Source of the DNA: Candidula unifasciata
Taxonomy: Eukaryota; Mollusca; Gastropoda; Stylommatophora; Geomitridae
Direction of reading: 5' to 3'
Length of the DNA: 64,000 bases
Assembly (NCBI GenBank): GCA_905116865.2
Contig: CAJHNH020001598.1
Coordinates: forward strand, 35,001-99,000
In this document: positions 56,805 through 64,000 of the stretch, in pieces
How positions within the stretch are numbered: position 1 is the stretch's first letter
Layout: each line of letters begins with the position of its first letter
Notes under the pieces: generated by a model
Told to the model about the DNA's origin: nothing
The model's input: the letters and a program-made list of their open reading frames with translations, nothing else
The model's database searches: none
Position numbers and translations under genes: made by a program

Positions 56805-57695
56805 TGGGTCATAAGATTCGCAACAAGTGCAATGTGTCATAGGATTCACAACAAGTGCAATGTGTCATAGGATTCACAACAAGTGCAATGTGTCATAGGA
56901 TTCACAACAAGTGCAATGTGTCATAGGATTCACAACAAGTGCAATGTGTCATAGGATTCGCATCAAGTGCAATGGTCAAAGGATTCACAACAAGTGCAAT
57001 GGGGCATAGGATTCACAACAAGTTTAATGTGTCATAGGATTCACAACAAGTGCAGTGTGTCATAGGATTTGTAACAAGTACAATGTGTCACAGGATTCAC
57101 AAGTGCAATGAGTCATAGGATTCACAACAAGTGGAATGTGTCATAAGATTCACAACAAGTGCAATGAGTCATAGGATTCGCAACAAGTGCAATGGGTCTT
57201 AGGATTTACAACAAGTGCAATGTGCCATAGGATTCACAACAAGTGCAATGTGTCATAGGATTCACAGCAAGTTCAATAGGTCATAGGATTCACAACAAAT
57301 GCAATGTTTCATAGGATTCACAACAAGTACAATGTGTCATAGGAGTCACAACAAGTACAATGTTTCATAGGATTCACAACAAGTGCAGTGTGTCATAGGA
57401 TTCACAAGTGCAATGTTTTATAGGATTCACAACAAGTGCAGTGTGTCATAGGATTCACAACAAGTGCAATGTGTCATAGGATTCACAAGTGCAATGTTTT
57501 ATAGGATTCACAACAAGTACAATGTGTCATAGGAGTCACAACAAGTGCAATGCATCATAGGATTCACAACAAGTGCAATGTGTCATAGGATTCACAACAA
57601 GTGCAATGAGTCATAGGATTCACAACAAGTGCAATGTGTCATAGGATTCACAACAAGTGCAATGAGTCATAGGATTCGCAACAAGTACAATGTGT
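56805..57695. repeat. 28 bp minisatellite
   Basis: About 31 copies of ATAGGATTCACAACAAGTGC plus AATGTGTC. Confidence 0.93.
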
Positions 57696-57839
57696 GGGGT
57701 CCACAAGAGAATAATGTAACAAAACAATACTGGAAAGCGTTTAGAGTTAGGAATCAACATTACAGCACCAATAAACAGTGTGACCTTAATACAAAAATGC
57801 ATTTTGAAATCAGATTTTCATATTGTTTTTCCACTGACC

Positions 57840-58065
57840 ACTGACTGTTTAGCAGATCTGCTATTTGTACCATTCTTTCAAAATTATGGATATCTGTTCC
57901 CTCTTTTGCACTGCTGCCGTTTTTTACAAAAGGCCTTGTCATGCATCAGCTCACCACTCAATAGTGCAATAGTGCTGATCAGTCAGTTTGTTGTCTGCCT
58001 GTTCATTTCCCAACAAACTGCTATGTCGTGGTGAAAAGATAAAAAAGAATGTTGATTACTCTTGA
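57840..58065 (-). mobile_element. Retroelement RNase H remnant, copy 6
   Basis: The minus strand shows GNEQAD-like text in shifted frames near 58005 and a GELMHDKAF segment near 57940, matching copy 5. Many disruptions. Confidence 0.45.
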
Positions 58066-58187
58066 CCATGCAAGAAATAACCCCACAAAACACACACACA
58101 AGTAAAAATGAAAAGATGATTTAAAAACAATTTTATAACATAAATTTCAATAATTTTAGAAAACCTTTTTTTAAATAGCATACTTAC

Positions 58188-58234
58188 TTAAAACATACTC
58201 AATTTTGTCATCTGATAATTTATCCATGAAAAAC
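58188..58234 (-). CDS. Exon 2 of unrecognised large gene
   Basis: A 47 bp exon between an acceptor (ATTTTGTTTTTAG) and a strong donor (GTAAGTATG). It enters in phase 2, completing a Lys codon split with exon 1, and leaves in phase 1. The peptide is KFFMDKLSDDKIEYVL. It is too short to call alone; phase agreement on both sides supports it. Confidence 0.7.
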
Positions 58235-58984
58235 CTAAAAACAAAATAGATAGATGAAAAAGTTAAAAAGATGCCAATAAATTGTAATGTTATAAGTTAT
58301 GCTTACAGTAAAACACAGTCATATGTCACTGTCCTGGTAATCTGGTAATCTTAGTTTCAGCTTCATAGCAAACGGGTCACCCCGTATTTGCTTCGCTCCT
58401 GTGCCAATGAAAAACACACAGAATGTTTATCACAGTCCCTTGTGAAAAGCTTGACTGACTGCTGTCTCAGCATATCTAGCATACATATGAATTAATAGCA
58501 TATGGTAGCCATCCAAAGTGCTAACACAAACAGTCTGACATTAGAAATGCAGTTCATCATGGATGGTAGCAGATGTCACCAACAGATCAGCAGTTGCACA
58601 CACTATCAATTTTAATCACATAATGGCACCAACAAATATTGCAACATCAGGCATCGCACCATTTTCTGAATCTACAATTCACGCCACCTCGTTGGTCACA
58701 GTCAAAAAACATTCTAAATGAAATTTGCAGCTCACAGTGTCACACTATGCACTCACCTCAGAAGCTGGGCGATGAAACTATATCCTTTCAGTCTACAAAT
58801 GGAGCAAAAATGCAATGGCCACTGTCTGGCAGAAGCAAACAATTTTCCACAGCTCAAAAGAGTGGCCGTGCCTAGCATCAATTTTGACCATTCATGCTGC
58901 CCTGGTTCAATGTTGCTGATGTGCCAAGGTAACAGATAATGTGCACAAACAAGACCACTCTCATCCTCATTTAGCCGATCTTTT
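58235..58984. other. Intron sequence without features
   Basis: No array or recognisable element. Short open frames near 58640-58940 lack motifs. Confidence 0.4.
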
Positions 58985-59570
58985 GCCAAATCTCACTCCT
59001 ATTATCTTCTTCTTCTGTCCTACTGCATATGCCGCAAAGCTTCAAAGAAAGGAGTTTGATGTAGTTTCCTGACATTTGCTAGTTGCTTAGATTCTGTTAA
59101 TGTAATATGGCATTTCTGTAGTGTCTCATTTACTCCCTTCAACTATCTCTTTCTTGGTTGGCCATTTGCCATGTAGCCAGCTGTTCTCATAGAGAACGTT
59201 CTAGTTGTTAGCAGATTTTGTTCCATTCTGACCAGATGATCAAACCCTTTGACTCTTTGATATTCTATGAAATCATTGACCAGTACTGTGCCTGCCATTG
59301 TTTTTAGTTCTTCGTTGGTGACTCTGTCTCTCGTTTTTTCCCGCGCTGAATTTGTTGTGGTATAAGCCATATGTTGAAATTTTGCATTTTATGTTTTTCT
59401 AGGACTGTCCATGTCTGGCAGTGATAGTACAAAGTTGACATAAACAGTCCATTTATCAGCTGCTTTTACTCCTATCAAATCCTGACAATAGAAAACATCT
59501 CTCAGGCTTTCACCAGTTACCGTAGCATGTTTCTTCTGCCCAGAATGTCTCTGGTATCTTTTGTCCATCT
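58985..59570 (-). mobile_element. LINE C-terminal fragment
   Basis: The minus strand reads KTRDRVTNEELKTMAG, FIEYQRVKGFDHLVRMEQNL and NGQPRKR, a LINE ORF tail with GHLxRME changed to DHLVRME. Confidence 0.72.
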
Positions 59571-59819
59571 TCATGCTGGTCGATCCTTACTACTTCCATA
59601 CGCCACACTGTTTATATCCCTTGTATTTTTGGCTGCATTATCCCCCTTCTATAAATAATATTTCCTACATCATTTCTCAATATTTGACTGACCCCTCCCT
59701 CTTCTCCTCCTCCTCAGTCTTCTACTTCTTCTCTTTTCATAGGCCCTCAGAAAACTAATGTCAAGTTTTAGCAGACTTTTTCATGACTGACTGGATTTTT
59801 CAGTTATAGTATTCTACAG

Positions 59820-61795
59820 GATGAAGCAGACACACACAACAACCTTATTTAGCCTCCTGTCACTGGAAGGTTACAGTGTTTCTATAGGACACAACAACTT
59901 GACTGATTCTCCTGTCACTGAGGGGTTACAGTGTTTCTATAGGACACAACAACTTGACTGATTCTACTGTCACTGAAAGGTTACAGTGTTTCTATAGGAC
60001 ACAACAACCTGACTGATTCTCCTGTCACTGAAAGGTTACAGTGTTTCTATAGGACACAAAAACTTGACTGATTCTCCTGTCACTGGAAGGTTACAGTGTT
60101 TCTATAGGACACAACAACTTGACTGATTCCCCTGTCACTGAAAGGTTACAGTGTTTCTATAGGACACAAAAACTTGACTGATTCTCCTGTCACTGAAAGG
60201 TTACAGTGTTTCTATAGGACACAACAACCAGACTGATTCATCTGTCACTGAAAGGTTACAGTGTTTCTATAGGACACAAAAACTTGACTGATTCATCTGT
60301 CACTGAAAGGTTACAGTGTTTCTATAGGACACAACAACCAGACTGATTCCCCTGTCACTGAAAGGTTACAGTGTTTCTATAGGACACAACAACCAGACTG
60401 ATTCCCCTGTCACTGAAAGGTTACAGTGTTTCTATAGGACACAACAACCAGACTGATTCTCCTGTTACTGAAAGGTTACAGTGTTTCTATAGGACACAAA
60501 AACTTGACTGATTCTCCTGTCACTGAAAGGTTACAGTGTTTCTATAGGACACAACAACTTGACTGATTCCCCTGTCACTGAAAGGTTACAGTGTTTCTAT
60601 AGGACACAAAAACTTGACTGATTCATCTGTCACTGAAAGGTTACAGTGTTTCTATAGGACACAAAAACTTGACTGATTCTCCTGTCACTGAAAGGTTACA
60701 GTGTTTCTATAGGACACAACAACCAGACTGATTCCCCTGTCACTGAAAGGTTACAGTGTTTCTATAGGACACAAAAACTTGACTGATTCATCTGTCACTG
60801 AAAGGTTACAGTGTTTCTATAGGACACAACAACTTGACTGATTCTCCTGTCACTGAAAGGTTACAGTGTTTCTATAGGACACAACAACTTGACTGATTCA
60901 TCTGTCACTGAAAGGTTACAGTGTTTCTATAGGACACAACAACCAGACTGATTCTCCTGTCACTGGAAGGTTACAGTGTTTCTATAGGACACAACAACTT
61001 GACTGATTCTACTGTCACTGAAAGGTTACAGTGTTTCTATAGGACACAACAACTTGACTGATTCTCCTGTCACTGAAAGGTTACAGTGTTTCTATAGGAC
61101 ACAACAACTTGACTGATTCATCTGTCACTGAAAGGTTACAGTGTTTCTATAGGACACAACAACTTGACTGATTCATCTGTCACTGAAAGGTTACAGTGTT
61201 TCTATAGGACACAACAACCAGACTGATTCTCCTGTCACTGAAAGGTTACAGTGTTTCTATAGGACACAACAACCAGACTGATTCTCCTGTCACTGGAAGG
61301 TTACAGTGTTTCTATAGGACACAACAACTTGACTGATTCTACTGTCACTGAAAGGTTACAGTGTTTCTATAGGACACAACAACTAGACTGATTCTTCTGT
61401 CACTGAAAGGATACAGTGTTTCTATAGGACACAACAACTTGACTGATTCATCTGTCACTGAAAGGTTTCAGTGTTTCTATAGGACACAACAACCAGACTG
61501 ATTCTCCTGTCACTGGAAGGTTACAGTGTTTCTATAGGACACAACAACTTGACTGATTCTACTGTCACTGAAAGGTTACAGTGTTTCTATAGGACACAAC
61601 AACTAGACTGATTCTTCTGTCACTGAAAGGTTACAGTGTTTCTATAGGACACAACAACCAGACTGATTCTCCTGTCACTGGAAGGTTACAGTGTTTCTAT
61701 AGGACACAACAACTTGACTGATTCTACTGTCACTGAAAGGTTACAGTGTTTCTATAGGACACAACAACTAGACTGATTCTTCTGTCACTCACAGG
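59820..61795. repeat. 55 bp minisatellite, about 36 copies
   Basis: Unit GATTCTCCTGTCACTGAAAG plus GTTACAGTGTTTCTATAGGA and CACAACAACTTGACT, very homogeneous. The variable site (tctcc, tcatc, cccc, tctac) and cttgac/ccagac alternate in repeated blocks. Confidence 0.96.
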
Positions 61796-62908
61796 TTACA
61801 ACATTTCTACAAGATGAAGCAGACAGAACAACCCAACAGTCTCCTGTTACTTGCTTTACAGAATATGTACGAGTGTTTCATTTCTGTAGTGTGCTATTGT
61901 CAATTAAAGAGAACATAGTCCTCTAGAAGTCAATTAATAAGGCTGATGCCTCTAAACTGTACATCACTATGAATATCTTATGCTGCAAACCTGATTTGTG
62001 CTGAATTTTTGTAGGTACTGGTATGTTATGCATGCTATATCTTAAATTTTGATCATCTCCTACTAAAGGTATCTCAACAACCATTTCAAGGTGATCCCTG
62101 ATCATCATAGTATCACAAACTAGAAATGTATACTATTGTACTAGGTTGACTTCAACATCTAGGGGTAAATCTAGTGTTTCGGGTAAAATTTGTCTGATAT
62201 TCAGCAGCAACTTTTTCAGTTCACTTGGCCTTAACATACTAGTTGTGAATTTGACAGTAATGGCCAAATTGAATGTCTTCCCTAATTTGTCTACTGCTTC
62301 CTGAACTCTACTAATTCTAAACTTTCTAAATGTGTATTAATGTACGTTCAGGTAAATGTATCTATTGTTTTTTAATTATTATAGCAGTTTTCTATATGCA
62401 GTGATTTACTCTTAATATACACTCCAAAGTCCTGAAATAAAGTGAACAACCTAAGCAGTTTGGTTATCCCCGATAGATTCTACCTCTTTACTATCTACCC
62501 CCCCCCCCCCCCCGCCTAACTTCAATGTAATTTTCTTTCTTCCATGTTATTGTTGTTTGTGGCATCTTTGTTTCCCTGCATTTTGTTTCAATCTCTATGT
62601 GAATTTTTTACTCCGGACATTCTTGTCTCATGTTCTTCTCTTTTGTTAGGGGCAGTTGCCAGCTATCATGTGTATACATCCGTCAATGTCAGATGTCACG
62701 GGATCATCAGAAATCGTACTCTGTTCACCCCTTCTTAAACCCTATTTGACTACACCGACAGTCTCCTGTTACAAAGTGCTTAGAAGGTTAGTGTCAGTAT
62801 TCTCTGTTTCATGTACGGGCTCTGCCACACATAGACTTCGCCACTGCTGCATCTTTGCTACTTAATAAATGCTGTATAGATCTTGCGGTTGTCAAAGACA
62901 CTACTTAC
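61796..62908. other. Intron sequence without features
   Basis: Unique-looking sequence left of exon 1, with a C run at about 62498-62514. No gene or element is recognised. Confidence 0.4.
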
Positions 62909-63114
62909 TTCTCCATAAAAGGCCGCAGACGTACAGCTAGTCCAGGGTATGGGTTATATGGCAGCTCTTCAAGACTCAGCAACTTGCGAATAAGATTGTG
63001 AAACTCTGTCTGAACGCCAGTATTGCTGAGGTACTTGCGCACTTTGTTCATTAGCACAGCACCAACAGGGCCAGGTGGTGCTTCTAGCGTTTCCCTGGCA
63101 ACGCTCGTCACTAG
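62909..63114 (-). CDS. Exon 1 (in window) of unrecognised large gene
   Basis: This is the most 5' exon visible of the minus-strand gene; the true start lies beyond the right edge. The acceptor follows a pyrimidine-rich tract ending in AACAACAG, and the donor is GTAAGTAG. It enters in phase 0 and leaves in phase 2 (206 bp). The peptide opens LVTSVARETLEAPPGPVGAV and contains ELPYNPYPGLAVRLRPFME. A similar NPYP..L...LR..M motif recurs in exon 17. No domain is recognised. The coding call rests on clean splice sites, frame continuity into exon 2 and ordinary protein-like composition. Confidence 0.75.
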
Positions 63115-63231
63115 CTGTTGTTCCAGAGAAGAAAAAGGGCAGAAAATGTTTTACCCTAGAAAAGATTTAATCTCTTCTGAAAAAGCCATGATAAATTTTA
63201 ATTCAAGAAAAAGCTTATCCCTGCTCCCTTG

Positions 63232-63388
63232 AGAGCTGCCATGGTGTAGCAGCAAAATGCGTGCCTGCAGATTCAAAGGTTGTGGGTTTGAGTTCAATAA
63301 GAACCATAAACTTTTCAAAAATAGCTTGGCTCCCAGGTTGACCTGGCCTTGAGTGGGTACCTGGTCAAGTCCTGGAAAGTAAGAGAAG
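63232..63388 (+). mobile_element. Truncated tRNA-derived SINE
   Basis: GCCATGGTGTAGCAGCAAAA and GGTTGTGGGTTTGAGTTC act as a head; the body GGCTCCCAGGTTGACC and CCTTGAGTGGGTACCTGG matches the SINE at 25979. The 3' end is missing. Confidence 0.65.
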
Positions 63389-63438
63389 TTTACTGTTCCT
63401 ATTCTGGTTCCCTTATGGTCCCAGTATAGACCTGTGAG

Positions 63439-63722
63439 CGGCGTCCGTGGCTAAGGCGTTGCAAGTCCGACTCGTAAGCCAGCATACCGCGATCGAAACC
63501 CACTGCAGGCTGCGTGGATTTTTGTTGTGGTATGGGATGTCGCAGGTCGACCCAGCCTAAAATGGGTACCAGGATGGGCTGTCCTGGGAAAGTAAAGACA
63601 GCCGGCGTAATGCTGACCACATTACCCACAGAGTGCTGATGGTCTGTAAAAATATGGGACGCTCTGTCCATATGCCCGATGCGCCGAAAGGCGTGAAAAG
63701 GGAACTTTACTTTTTTTTACTT
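63439..63722 (+). mobile_element. tRNA-derived SINE with 14 bp target duplication
   Basis: 284 bp with a tRNA-like head (CGTGGCTAAGGCGTTGCAAG, GATCGAAACCC), the same body as 25979 (GACCCAGCC, GCCGGCGTAATGCTGACCAC) and tail GAACTTTACTTTTTTTTAC. Flanked by tatagacctgtgag at 63425 and 63723. Confidence 0.85.
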
Positions 63723-64000
63723 TATAGACCTGTGAGTAAGGACATTATCATCTGGGCACCCACATAGACCTGTGAGTAAGGACACTATCATCTGAGCACC
63801 CATATAGACCTATGAGTGAGGAAACTATCATCTGAGCACCCACATATACCTGTGAGTAAGGAAACTATCATCTGGGCACCCATATAGACTTGTGAGTAAG
63901 GAAACTATCATCTGAGCACCCATATAGACCTATGAGTGAGGACACTATCATCTGGGCACCCACATAGACCTGTGAGTAAGGAAACTATCATCTGGGCACC
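63723..64000. repeat. 42 bp minisatellite running off the right edge
   Basis: About six and a half copies of TATAGACCTGTGAGTAAGGA plus CACTATCATCTGGGCACCCACA. The first unit is the SINE's right target duplication. The minus strand has CCTTACTCACAG, an acceptor-like word. Confidence 0.92.

Overview
The window looks like animal nuclear DNA, probably from a mollusc and perhaps a gastropod. There are no bacterial-style operons. Coding sequence appears as short GT-AG exons separated by long AT-rich introns. The introns hold tRNA-derived SINEs, fragments of non-LTR retrotransposons, small hAT-type DNA elements and many tandem repeats. The lineage is inferred only from the repeat content, including a short hAT element resembling SPIN, which has been reported from a pond snail among other hosts.

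One gene accounts for all the coding sequence I can support. It lies on the minus strand and runs from beyond the right edge to beyond the left edge. I reconstructed 25 internal exons between 63114 and 1095. 23 of the 24 junctions keep the reading frame by codon phase alone; the exon 22/23 junction does not resolve. The exons give about 990 codons of a soluble-looking protein that I do not recognise. Neither its start nor its end is here, and one alternative terminal exon (1788-1901) is possible.

At least 19 of the 24 complete introns, and both truncated edge introns, carry their own minisatellite, each with a different unit (16 to about 60 bp, plus a 70 bp and a roughly 190 bp unit). The largest are a 26 bp array at 34082-37215, a CATCAT/CACCAC array at 16670-19540, a 28 bp array at 45607-48090 and a 31 bp array at 22738-24800. 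At five splice junctions (exons 4, 10, 17, 21 and 25) the array unit contains the splice site or a near copy of it, so the intron carries a ladder of extra splice-site-like sequences. This is the most unusual feature of the window.

Other arrays appear to have grown out of dispersed elements: a 70 bp array from a SINE-like body (31799-32345), a 47 bp array from a repeat seen as a monomer near 55640, and 51 bp and 29 bp repeats inside LINE remnants. Mobile elements include two full SINEs with 14 bp target duplications, an insertion with a CAGT-type tail, two hAT-like elements with imperfect 8 bp target duplications, an inverted-repeat element inserted in the 28 bp array, and many broken reverse transcriptase or RNase H fragments. 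The long open frames over repeats are by-products of repeat units divisible by three, not genes.
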